From CAVXZE01 sp963766175 (GTDB lineage: Bacteria > Myxococcota_A > UBA9160 > UBA6930): a DNA stretch of 64,000 nucleotides. Positions 27,117 to 34,848 of this stretch are shown here, piece after piece (positions within the stretch are counted from its first letter, which is position 1; each line of letters starts with the position of its first letter). The notes beneath the pieces are model-generated. The model did not search any database. It was given only the letters and a program-made list of their open reading frames with translations, and was not told the DNA's origin. The stretch covers positions 649,216 through 713,215 of the forward strand of contig CAVXZE010000021.1 in the NCBI GenBank assembly GCA_963766175.1, in the 5' to 3' direction. The position numbers and the translations under genes were made by a program.

Positions 27117-28478
27117 CTATTCGGGGAAGAGTCGCGGCTGGGCACTTCCAGGGTGCGGCGCCGGGGGGGTGGAGGTGCGAAGCCAGTGCTTGACAGCAGC
27201 AAAGCACTCCCAGGAGGGCTGTCGGTTCGCGAAGAGCCACAGCTGGTCGAAGCGCCAGCGGCGGCCCTTCTTCACCAGGCTCAGTGTCGCGCGCTGCGGC
27301 TGCAAGACGCGGTAGAGCGCGACGCGACCCCTGAGAACGCGCCTCAGGTAGCTGCGCACGCAGTGGCGCATGCGCTCGGCCTCCTGGTTGACGTCGTGGA
27401 CGGTGCGGAGCGGCTCGATCGCCCCGGGGATGCCCGGAATCGGCGGATCCGGAAGCGCGCCGTCCGCCGGGAGATCCCCCAGCTCCCCCAGCTGCCGGCG
27501 CATGGTCTCGGTCCGCTCGCGGATCTGCGCCGCGGAGGAGAGCGGGCTCTGGGGGCCGTAGCCGAGCTGCCGTAGCCGCCGGGTGAGCGCCGCGAACTCG
27601 TCGAGGCTGCGCAGCAGCTCTGGATCGTCGGCGCCGAGGACCTCGGGAAGGGCGCGATCGTCGAACCAGGCGAGCTCCCGGGCAGTGCGCAGCGCGATTC
27701 CGGCCGCTCCGAGCCGCGGTACGTGGGCCAGCCGGCGCAGGCAGGCGGAATCGCTCATCCACGCCTGCAGGTGGCCGAGGAGCGGAGAGCCCAGCAACCG
27801 GTCGTCGACGCGGCGAAGCACCCGCACGGCCGCCTGCTGCTCGGGGAACCCCAGGGCTCCGAGGACCCGGCGCTGCTTCCAGGAGACCGCCTCGACGACC
27901 GGGATGCCCACTTCCTCCTCCTGCGACGCCAGCAGGAAGGCCAGGGGAAGGTTGCTGTGGCAGAGGTCGCGCCCCGGCTCACGTGTCGCATTCAGGAACT
28001 GGAGGATCCGCCACTGGCGATCGGGGGGCAGCCGAGCCGCCTGGTCGATCGCCCAGTCCGGCACGGGAAGCAGGGCGTCCGGCAGGGCCGCAGCCCGCTC
28101 GTTCCAGGCGCGCGCCAGCTCGTCGCCGGGGAAAGCGAGACGGAGCTGGCGGTAGGAGGTGCGCCGATCGGGAGTCCGTGGCGGACCTGGCGCCACCGGC
28201 CGCGGTGCGGCGAGGTTCAGGCCGCGAAGATCGAGCCACGGCTCGACCCTGCGCCAATTGTCCCTGGAGATCCGCCGGCGCAGGAAGAGGATCCACGCGC
28301 CGCCCTCGGGTCCCCACAGTCGGGCTCCGAGGACGGATGCGCCTTCGAAGCGGAGGAAGAGCCCCTCCAGGTGGGTAGCCCCCGGCTCGACCGCTTTTCC
28401 CCGCCGGCGCCGGGCGATCTCCCGGTGAACCACGTCGCCGAGCGGGTGGCCCCCGGCGTAGGGTGCGAGCAGCGGCAT
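27117..28478 (-). CDS. PcfJ-like protein
   Basis: A 453-residue protein from ATG at 28478. The C-terminal part carries the PcfJ signature: a helix, VHDVNQEAERMRHCVRSYLR, then GRVALYRVLQPQRATLSLV and a basic RWRFDQLWLFANRQPS segment. The N-terminal 300 residues are helical, with an Arg-rich start (VHREIARRRRGK). PcfJ was named from a conjugative plasmid, but many chromosomal members exist with no known job. No conjugation genes are nearby. It diverges from the glycogen-synthase-like gene. Confidence 0.75.
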   Translation of the reverse strand: MPLLAPYAGGHPLGDVVHREIARRRRGKAVEPGATHLEGLFLRFEGASVLGARLWGPEGGAWILFLRRRISRDNWRRVEPWLDLRGLNLAAPRPVAPGPPRTPDRRTSYRQLRLAFPGDELARAWNERAAALPDALLPVPDWAIDQAARLPPDRQWRILQFLNATREPGRDLCHSNLPLAFLLASQEEEVGIPVVEAVSWKQRRVLGALGFPEQQAAVRVLRRVDDRLLGSPLLGHLQAWMSDSACLRRLAHVPRLGAAGIALRTARELAWFDDRALPEVLGADDPELLRSLDEFAALTRRLRQLGYGPQSPLSSAAQIRERTETMRRQLGELGDLPADGALPDPPIPGIPGAIEPLRTVHDVNQEAERMRHCVRSYLRRVLRGRVALYRVLQPQRATLSLVKKGRRWRFDQLWLFANRQPSWECFAAVKHWLRTSTPPAPHPGSAQPRLFPE

Positions 28479-28612
28479 CGCGAACGTCCTCGGAGGACGG
28501 GATTCCGCGCACGGCCCAGATGGGGGGAGAGGGAGCCAGGACGCCGGCGGTCTCGACAAGGTACGACGAGCCCGCGGGGATGCACGCAGCGGCGGCCAAA
28601 ATCCGTGCGCTT

Positions 28613-28643
28613 TTGAAAGGGATCGGCCAACCACGACTATAAT
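28613..28643 (+). promoter_or_regulatory. Sigma-70-type promoter of the glycogen-synthase-like gene
   Basis: A perfect TATAAT at 28638-28643 lies 19 bp after TTGAAA at 28613-28618. The spacing is slightly long. Transcription would start near 28650, giving an 85-nt leader that contains a strong hairpin. Confidence 0.5.
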
Positions 28644-28666
28644 CCCCCTGGGCAGAGTCTCGATCG

Positions 28667-28700
28667 AGAAGCGGGTCGGCCTCCTCGGCCGCCCGCTTCT
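28667..28700 (+). promoter_or_regulatory. Terminator-like hairpin in the leader of the glycogen-synthase-like gene
   Basis: AGAAGCGGG pairs with CCCGCTTCT across an inner GGCC/GGCC helix, followed by TTC. A palindrome TCTCGATCGAGA abuts it upstream. It lies between the TATAAT promoter and the start codon, so it may act as an attenuator, or end a short leader RNA. Confidence 0.45.
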
Positions 28701-28735
28701 TCAGCCCGGGGCAAGCCACGGTCAGGTGCGAGGAA

Positions 28736-30442
28736 ATGCCGAGCTCACGAAAGAAGTCGAAGGTACCCGCCGTTCAGAGCGCGGTGGAGCAATTCGAGAA
28801 GTCGCTCGAGACGGTCTCGCCCAGACGCCCCGACCTCCTGGCCGACTGGAAAAAGCTCCGCTCGGGTCTCGACGAGATCCTCGAGGAGCGCTCTCCCCCG
28901 GGAATCTCCCGGCAGCTCGCGCTCCCGATGATTCTGGTCGCGACGCCCGAGATCGTCTCGCTGCCCGAGCACATGGGGAACCTCTCGAACTTCATCGGGA
29001 CCGGCGACGGCGGAGGCCTGGCGGATATCTCCGCCGCCGTGGTCACCGAGCTCTATCAGCGGGGGGTCAACGTCCACGTCACCCTTCCGCACTACCGGAA
29101 CCTCTTCGCGAGACTCGGAAAGATCAGCGACGAGGAGTACCGGGCGATGATCCGAGGTGTCCAGGAGATCCAGCGCATCCACTTCATCGACTACGGGCTC
29201 TTCGACGGAGCCCAGCAGGTCTACGAGGAGCGGAGCCGGCTGGATCGCTTGATGGTGCTGCGAGCCATCGCCTTCCAGCAGGGGATCCTCTACAGCCTGC
29301 TGCCGACGCTCAGAAGCCGGAACGAAAAGATCCTGGTGCACTGCAACGACTGGATGACCGGCCTGCTCCCATCCGCCGTGCGGAGCAGGGGAATCCCCAG
29401 CCTGATCACCTGCCACAACATCTTCACCGCCTTCGAGACACCCCACGCTCTGCACGAGCGGGGGATCGAGGTCGGTCCCTACATGGAGCACCTCTACTTC
29501 GAGCGCCACCCCGACACGTTTCTGAGTGCCGAGCTGCACTACCGCCGCAACCGCGTGGATTTCCTGACGTCGGGTCTCTTTGCGGCGAGCCGCATCAACA
29601 CGGTGAGCCCGACCTTCCTTCGCGAGATCGCCGAAGACACCTTCTCGGGCTACGACCTGATCCCCGAGCCGGTTCGTCGCGTGATCGCCAACCGGTACGA
29701 GGAGGGCGCAGCCAGCGGCATCCTGAACGCGCCGATGCCGACCGCCGATCCACGGGTCGATCCGCTGATTCACCGCAAGTACGACGTCCGCCACATGGTG
29801 CGCGGCAAGCAACTCAACAAGCTGCGGTTCCAGGACCAGGTCAAGCTCCACTCCGACCCGAAGGCGCCGCTCTTCTTCTGGCCGCACCGGCTCGTCTCTC
29901 CCCAGAAGGGGGTCGAGCTGATGCTGGCCGCCATCCCCTTCATCATCACGGAGAGCCGCACGGCCCAGTTCGCCATCGTCGCGAACGGACAGCTGGACCA
30001 CGTGTACGCCTGCCAGCGGCTGATGAACGCCTTCCCGGGACGGGTGGCCTACCACTCCTTCTCCCGCGAGCTGAGTCAGCTCGGCAAGGCGGGGGCAGAC
30101 TTCATCCTCTCTCCCTCCCTCTACGAGCCGTGCGGCATTCCCCAGGTCGAGGGACCCCGCTACGGGACGCTCCCGATCGTGCGCAAGACCGGTGGGCTGG
30201 CGGACACCGTCGAACCCCTGACTGAATCGAAGGGAAACGGCTTCGTCTTCCAGGAGTACCAGGTCGCGGGTCTGGTCAAGGGAATCCGCGAGGCGCTCGA
30301 CTTCTACGCGAAACCTCTCCGGCCGCGCGCCAAGATTCTGCGGCGGGTCATGATCGATAGCGCCCAGCAGTTCACGATCGAGCGAACCGTCGATCAGTAC
30401 ATCGATCTGTACGAGGAGATCCTCGGTCGGAGGGTCACCTGA
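28736..30442 (+). CDS. Glycogen/starch-synthase-like glycosyltransferase (GT5 type)
   Basis: A 568-residue cytoplasmic GT-B enzyme. The GT5 N-terminal signature is altered to GTGDGGGLADISAAVVTEL (usual KTGGLADV), near residue 80. VHCNDWMTGLLP, TCHNIFTAFETP and INTVSPTFLREI match the first domain; the sugar-nucleotide domain has FWPHRLVSPQKGVELML, the E-x7-E-like SPSLYEPCGIPQVEGPRYGTLP and RKTGGLADTVEP. It should extend an alpha-glucan from ADP- or UDP-glucose. The missing usual Lys could alter donor binding. No branching enzyme or phosphorylase is beside it. Confidence 0.85.
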   Translation: MPSSRKKSKVPAVQSAVEQFEKSLETVSPRRPDLLADWKKLRSGLDEILEERSPPGISRQLALPMILVATPEIVSLPEHMGNLSNFIGTGDGGGLADISAAVVTELYQRGVNVHVTLPHYRNLFARLGKISDEEYRAMIRGVQEIQRIHFIDYGLFDGAQQVYEERSRLDRLMVLRAIAFQQGILYSLLPTLRSRNEKILVHCNDWMTGLLPSAVRSRGIPSLITCHNIFTAFETPHALHERGIEVGPYMEHLYFERHPDTFLSAELHYRRNRVDFLTSGLFAASRINTVSPTFLREIAEDTFSGYDLIPEPVRRVIANRYEEGAASGILNAPMPTADPRVDPLIHRKYDVRHMVRGKQLNKLRFQDQVKLHSDPKAPLFFWPHRLVSPQKGVELMLAAIPFIITESRTAQFAIVANGQLDHVYACQRLMNAFPGRVAYHSFSRELSQLGKAGADFILSPSLYEPCGIPQVEGPRYGTLPIVRKTGGLADTVEPLTESKGNGFVFQEYQVAGLVKGIREALDFYAKPLRPRAKILRRVMIDSAQQFTIERTVDQYIDLYEEILGRRVT

Positions 30443-30485
30443 TCCGCCGACGCAATTTCAGCCTTCGAATACGGGAGACACCGAA

Positions 30486-30866
30486 ATGAGAAGACACATC
30501 TGCCTCGCGGTGATTGCGATACTGCTGCCGCTACCCGCCAGCGCCGAGGTGATCCTGCGGTCCAAGTGCAACCTGAATTCCGGCAAGACCTTTGCCTCCG
30601 TGGAGGCCGTGTTCGTCGAGTGGCGCAAGCTCTTCACAGAGGAAGGCTTCGGGGACTACAGGGTCCGTCTGCTGATCCCGCACGCGGCCCCCGACGCGCG
30701 GGAGGGCGTCTTCTGGATCGAAGGCTCGTCACCCGACTTCGAACGCTACGGGAAGGCCTGGGCGTGGTGGTACACGTCGCCCGTGGCCGCTGCCGCTGGC
30801 GCCTCCATGGCGGAAGTGTTCAAGTGCGAGAGTACGGAGGTATACCGGATCGGCCCCACCCTCTGA
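30486..30866 (+). CDS. Small secreted protein with two cysteines
   Basis: A 126-residue protein with signal peptide (MRRHICLAVIAILLPLPASA). The mature part carries RSKCNLNSG near the start and VFKCESTEVY near the end, probably forming one disulfide, and an aromatic centre FERYGKAWAWWYTSP. It follows the glycosyltransferase at 43 bp on the same strand and has its own ribosome site (GGGAGACACCGAA). No family is recognised; a periplasmic location is likely. Confidence 0.6.
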   Translation: MRRHICLAVIAILLPLPASAEVILRSKCNLNSGKTFASVEAVFVEWRKLFTEEGFGDYRVRLLIPHAAPDAREGVFWIEGSSPDFERYGKAWAWWYTSPVAAAAGASMAEVFKCESTEVYRIGPTL

Positions 30867-30908
30867 ACCAATCTGCCCACCAGTCGAGCCGCGTGAGGAG
30901 GAACACCG

Positions 30909-31227
30909 ATGCCCTTCGTCAAAAGCAGAGGAGCCGAAATCTACTACGAGGTGCACGGCGAAGGTCCCGTGCTGGTCTTTGCGCACGGCATGGGAGGCAA
31001 CCACCTGAGCTGGTGGCAGCAGGTCCCCGAGTTCGTGGGCCGCGGCTACCGGGTGGTGACCTTCGATCACCGGGGCTTCGGGCGCTCCACCTGCCCGCCG
31101 GAGAGCTTCCATCCCCGGCGCGGAGATCGTCGACTTCCCGGGAGTCGGCCACTCGACCTACTTCGAGGACGCCGCCCGCTTCAACCGGATCGTCGGCGAC
31201 TTCCTCGCCAGGCACTTTCCGGCCTAG
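30909..31227 (+). pseudogene. Alpha/beta hydrolase gene with its middle deleted
   Basis: The first 67 codons are a normal hydrolase start: EIYYEVHGEGPVLVFAHGMG, the oxyanion loop, and VVTFDHRGFGRSTCPPESF. At about 31110 the frame changes and the remaining sequence is a normal hydrolase end, IPGAEIVDFPGVGHSTYFED then FNRIVGDFLARHFPA, holding the catalytic His. The nucleophile elbow and about 160 residues between are gone. The missing part and altered frame make an active product impossible. Confidence 0.75.
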
Positions 31228-31257
31228 CCACCAGGCCTGGCAACCCGGCTGAGGAAT

Positions 31258-31319
31258 CGCGGGGGAAAGCTATAGGGTACCCCTCAAGGGAAGGGAACCT
31301 TTAGTTGTGGACCCCCGCG
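31258..31319 (+). promoter_or_regulatory. Long inverted repeat, possible structured leader
   Basis: CGCGGGGG pairs with CCCCCGCG around 46 nt that contain GGGTACCC and a purine-rich part. It lies 80 nt before the coiled-coil gene. The shape could be a structured 5' leader or a terminator of the hydrolase remnant; no known riboswitch class is recognised. Confidence 0.3.
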
Positions 31320-31397
31320 GGTCAATGAGGCATCCTACACCGGCCGGTCGAGCACCCTGTGGCCGGGACATCACATCGAGTGGGAGGATTCGACCCG

Positions 31398-31667
31398 ATG
31401 TCTGAGAACGAAGAGGAACTCAGAAGGCAGCTCGAGGAGATGAAGAGGCAAAAAGAGGAGGCCGAGGCCCAGCTCGCGGCCGAGAAGGCCAAGCAGACCA
31501 GGGCCGTCTACCTGAAAGTCAGCGAGAAGGGCGGCGCTTCGCTGTACGGCATCCGCAGGTTCCCCGTCACCTTCTACGTCGAGGAATGGAACCGCATCCT
31601 CGACATGGAGCCCGAGATCCGCGCCTTCCTGAAGGCGCACGAAGGCGAGCTGACTACCAAGTCCTGA
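31398..31667 (+). CDS. Small protein with N-terminal coiled coil
   Basis: An 89-residue protein. Residues 1-35 form a charged coiled coil (ELRRQLEEMKRQKEEAEAQL); residues 38-85 form a compact domain with VYLKVSEKGGASLYGIRRFP then VTFYVEEWNRIL, ending in a short helix. ATG at 31398 is chosen as the first Met of the helix. No family name is known to me. It precedes the ParA-like operon on the same strand. Confidence 0.6.
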   Translation: MSENEEELRRQLEEMKRQKEEAEAQLAAEKAKQTRAVYLKVSEKGGASLYGIRRFPVTFYVEEWNRILDMEPEIRAFLKAHEGELTTKS

Positions 31668-31731
31668 GACCTGCTCGCTCGAGTCCGGCCTCTCGGCCTG
31701 GACCTCGGCAAAGAACCCGATCGGCGAGAAA

Positions 31732-31784
31732 CAGCCCGATCGGGCTGACTCTCTGTTGACACGGTCGCGCCCCACCTGTAGGGA
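31732..31784 (+). promoter_or_regulatory. Palindrome plus TTGACA promoter before the ParA-like operon
   Basis: A perfect 16-bp palindrome CAGCCCGATCGGGCTG (31732-31747) lies 8 bp before TTGACA at 31756. Seventeen bp on is TAGGGA, a poor -10. A second CCCGATCGG lies about 20 bp upstream. The position suits a repressor or an own-partner site for the operon. Confidence 0.45.
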
Positions 31785-31823
31785 AATGAAGGGGAAGATT
31801 GGGGACCCCTTCAAGTTGGATCA

Positions 31824-32708
31824 ATGGGCCCTCGCACCCTTGAGGGACGCTTCATTCCGCGGCGGATCGCTTTCCTGAACGAGAAGGGCGGCAGCGCCAA
31901 GACGACGCTGACCGCAAACCTCGGGGCTTACCTTGCGCTCCGGCGGGGATATCGTGTGCTCGCCATCGACATGGATCCCCAGGGACAGCTCGGGAAGGTT
32001 CTGGGGGCAAAGCCCCACTCCCTGCGACGTTCGGCGCTGGATCTTCTTCTCGACGCCATCCTCGAGGAGGGGCCCGTCGATGCGGAGGCGGTGGCCGCGG
32101 AGACGGAACCGCTCGCGCCCCGAGCGGAGCTGCCCGTCGTCGCGTCTCGGATCCCGAACCTGGACTTGATCCTCGCCAACAAGTCCCTCGGTCTGGCGCC
32201 GACCTTCGCCGGGGATGATCCGGACCCGACGGGGAGGCTCGAGCGCCGATTCGCAAGCGCCCCCGAGATGGACCGTTACGACTTCGTGCTGTTGGACTCC
32301 CCACCCTCCTTCAGCACGCTCACCTTGACCGTGCTGCGGGCGGTGCAGGAGATCGTCATCCCCGTTCCGCTCACCTTCCTGGCGCTCGACGGGTGCGCCC
32401 AGCTGATGCAGACGATCCAGACCGTGCGCACCCGGTACGACCACGCGGACCTTCGGATCACCATGGTGGTTCCCACCTTCTACCGGCGCACGCGCCTGGC
32501 CAGCGAGGTGCTCGAGCAGCTCAAGTCGCACTTTCCCAAGGAGATCGCCCAGACGGTGGTCGGCTTCCACGTCAAGATCGACGAGGCCCAGTCGCGCGGC
32601 CTCTCGGTGTTCGAATACGCCCCTGGCAACCGCGGAGCCCACGCGCTCGCGGCCCTCGCCGAAGAGCTCGAGGCGCGCCGCCCCGTAGCGGAAGGAGAAC
32701 CGGAGTGA
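31824..32708 (+). CDS. ParA/MinD-family ATPase
   Basis: A 294-residue deviant Walker ATPase. The P-loop is FLNEKGGSAKTTLTANLG near residue 20, including the signature Lys; VLAIDMDPQGQLGKVLG follows, then FVLLDSPPSFSTLTLTVLRA for the second metal/water site. It lacks an N-terminal DNA-binding helix, so it is ParA of the short type. The next gene starts in a 4-bp overlap and encodes an acyltransferase, not ParB, which suggests positioning of an envelope or lipid system and not DNA partition. Ribosome site is weak. Confidence 0.85.
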   Translation: MGPRTLEGRFIPRRIAFLNEKGGSAKTTLTANLGAYLALRRGYRVLAIDMDPQGQLGKVLGAKPHSLRRSALDLLLDAILEEGPVDAEAVAAETEPLAPRAELPVVASRIPNLDLILANKSLGLAPTFAGDDPDPTGRLERRFASAPEMDRYDFVLLDSPPSFSTLTLTVLRAVQEIVIPVPLTFLALDGCAQLMQTIQTVRTRYDHADLRITMVVPTFYRRTRLASEVLEQLKSHFPKEIAQTVVGFHVKIDEAQSRGLSVFEYAPGNRGAHALAALAEELEARRPVAEGEPE

Positions 32709-33835
32709 GCAAATCCGACGATCACTTCGGTCGCTCACCGGGCGGCAAGGACGAGCCGGAGACCGAGCCCTCCACGCCGGGGTCCGCGCTCGGGTCGGAT
32801 CCCTTCGAGGCAATGCAGGACGCAGAGCCCCTCGAGGAGTGGCTCGACGCCGCTGAGAAGTTGCTGAAGGGGAAGGCCGCCTCGGGCGCCGCGCCGGAGC
32901 CCGTCTCCGCCGACGCCCACGCCTCGGCCCAGGAGCTTCCTCTCACCCGCCCGGAGGTCGGATTCGGTCCGGGGCCGGCCCTCTCGGAGGTGGAGCTGCC
33001 GCCTCCGGCGGGAGTTCTGGAGCGGATGCTCGACGAGGACGCCAGGCGGCGGCTCGAAGCGCTCGCCGAGACCCTCCCCGCGGAGGGCGGCTACGACCAC
33101 TTCGGCCTCTCCGCAGGGGCGATCCGAAGCGCGTTTCCCTTCCTCTACACCCTCTACCGGCTCTACTTCCGCGTGCGCAGCGAGGGGCACCAGCACATCC
33201 CTGCCGACGGCGCAGCAGTTCTGGTCGCGAACCACGGAGGGCTTCTGCCCTTCGATGGAGCGATGGCGGCCGTGGACATCTTTCTCCACACCGATCCGCC
33301 TCGCCTGGCGCGCGCCATCGTCGACCGCTGGGCGGGCACCCTTCCCTTCGTCAACGTCTTCTTCGCCCGCGTGGGCCAGGTGATCGGGACGCACGAGAAC
33401 TTCACGGCTCTGCTCGATCGCGGCGAGCTGGTGCTGACCTTTCCAGAGGGGATCGACGGGATCCGCAAGCCGATCAACCAGCGCTATCAGCTTCAGCACT
33501 TTCACGTGGGGTTCGTCGAGCACGCGCTGCGAGCCCAGGCGCCGATCGTTCCCTTCGCGGTCCTGGGAAGCGACGACCAGGCGCCGATCCTCTACGACGT
33601 GAAGCCTCTCGCGCGCTGGCTCGGTCTTCCCGTCGCTCCCATTACGCCCACCTTCCCCTGGTTCGGACCGCTTGGTCTTCTGCCCTATCCGGTGGGCTAT
33701 CGAATCGTCTACGGCGAGCCAATGCGGCTATACGAGCGATTCGGACCCGATGCCGCCGAGGACGCGCGTCTGGTTCATGAGCTCTCAGCCGATGTGCGGC
33801 GTACGGTGCAGCGCCTGGTCGACCGGAACCGCTGA
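32705..33835 (+). CDS. PlsC-type lysophospholipid acyltransferase with acidic N-terminal extension
   Basis: A 376-residue protein starting with GTG in GTGA overlap. The first 130 residues are acidic and Pro/Ala-rich, probably disordered. The PlsC domain follows: LVANHGGLLPFDGAM, the HX6D variant of the acyltransferase motif, RWAGTLPFVNVFF, then LTFPEGIDGIRKPI for substrate binding, and PFAVLGSDDQAPILY. It should acylate a lysolipid at the inner membrane. Tight coupling to a ParA ATPase and an epimerase is notable. Confidence 0.85.
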   Translation: MSKSDDHFGRSPGGKDEPETEPSTPGSALGSDPFEAMQDAEPLEEWLDAAEKLLKGKAASGAAPEPVSADAHASAQELPLTRPEVGFGPGPALSEVELPPPAGVLERMLDEDARRRLEALAETLPAEGGYDHFGLSAGAIRSAFPFLYTLYRLYFRVRSEGHQHIPADGAAVLVANHGGLLPFDGAMAAVDIFLHTDPPRLARAIVDRWAGTLPFVNVFFARVGQVIGTHENFTALLDRGELVLTFPEGIDGIRKPINQRYQLQHFHVGFVEHALRAQAPIVPFAVLGSDDQAPILYDVKPLARWLGLPVAPITPTFPWFGPLGLLPYPVGYRIVYGEPMRLYERFGPDAAEDARLVHELSADVRRTVQRLVDRNR

Positions 33836-34845
33836 TGCCGAACGTCCTCGTCACACATTCCGACGAGCCGCTCGGACGCCGCGTCGTCAAGCTGCTGTGG
33901 CACGACGACCGGATCGGGAGGATCTTCGCCCTCGGCTCGGGTGCTGCGCCGCGAGCCTTCGACGCCTTCCAGGCGGGCGTACCGCCGCGATTCGCCTACG
34001 CGCCCATCGACCTGGCCCGGCACCGCCCGATGTCGGACTTCTTTCACTCGAAGCGATTCCGCGAGCTCGGAATCGACACGGTGGTGCACATCCCGCAGCA
34101 CGGCGTCGCATCGGAAGGGCCTCCGCTGGCGGGGAAGGTTTCCTCCCGCGCCGCCGAAGCACGCCTGGTGCTGCAGCACACCCTGGCGACGCGTTCGATT
34201 CGCTCGCTCGTCGCCCTGGGCAGCGCCTTCGTCTACCGACTGGCTCCGGGAAACGCCAATCACTTGAGCGAGTCGAGCGAGCTCGACCTCGACCCCAACC
34301 CCGCGCCCGGGCTGCGCCCCTGGATCGACTGCGACATGCTCTTCCACGGCGAAATCGGAAGCTCCCGGCTGCGTGTCGCGCTGCTGCGTTTGCCCACCGT
34401 CGTCGCCTCGGGCGGCTACGTCTACCTGCATCCGGGACTGGCGGGACGAGCCGTCCCGCGGTTCCGCCCCCTCGGCTTCGACCCGATCTGCGCCGTGATC
34501 TCCGACAAGGACGCAGCCCGCGCGGTGCAGGCGGCCATCCACAGCGACGCCGCCGGGGTCTTCAACCTGGCCGGCCGCGAGGCGCTCCCGCTCTCGGTGC
34601 TGGGGCGCTGGACGCGCCGCCCCTTCTTTCCCGTGCCCGGACCGCTCCTGCGCGCCGCCGGAGCCGGCGTGGGACTATTCTTGCGCGACCCGCATCGCGA
34701 TAGCCTCGACGGACCGCACCTCCGCTACGGATTCACACTGGACACGAGCCGTGCCGAGCGCGAACTCGGCTTCCACCCGCAGTACCGGATCGGGCTGGCG
34801 CGCGCCGGCGACGGCGGCCTGCGCCTCGAGACGGCCCGCGCGTAG
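33835..34845 (+). CDS. NAD-dependent epimerase/dehydratase-type protein
   Basis: A 336-residue extended SDR. The N-terminal cofactor loop is degenerate (NVLVTHSDEPLGRRVVKLL). VVHIPQHGVAS and LVALGSAFVYRLAPGNANHL mark the family core, but the usual YxxxK pair is not obvious in the expected place (WIDCDMLFHGE). The protein may bind a nucleotide without classical chemistry. Its ATG overlaps the stop of the acyltransferase (TGATG), so the operon is translationally coupled. Confidence 0.7.
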   Translation: MPNVLVTHSDEPLGRRVVKLLWHDDRIGRIFALGSGAAPRAFDAFQAGVPPRFAYAPIDLARHRPMSDFFHSKRFRELGIDTVVHIPQHGVASEGPPLAGKVSSRAAEARLVLQHTLATRSIRSLVALGSAFVYRLAPGNANHLSESSELDLDPNPAPGLRPWIDCDMLFHGEIGSSRLRVALLRLPTVVASGGYVYLHPGLAGRAVPRFRPLGFDPICAVISDKDAARAVQAAIHSDAAGVFNLAGREALPLSVLGRWTRRPFFPVPGPLLRAAGAGVGLFLRDPHRDSLDGPHLRYGFTLDTSRAERELGFHPQYRIGLARAGDGGLRLETARA

Positions 34846-34848
34846 AGG

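Noticed and set aside
31824..32708. Chromosome-partition ParA
   Set aside because: No ParB gene follows and no parS-like site is seen; the operon instead encodes lipid-type enzymes.
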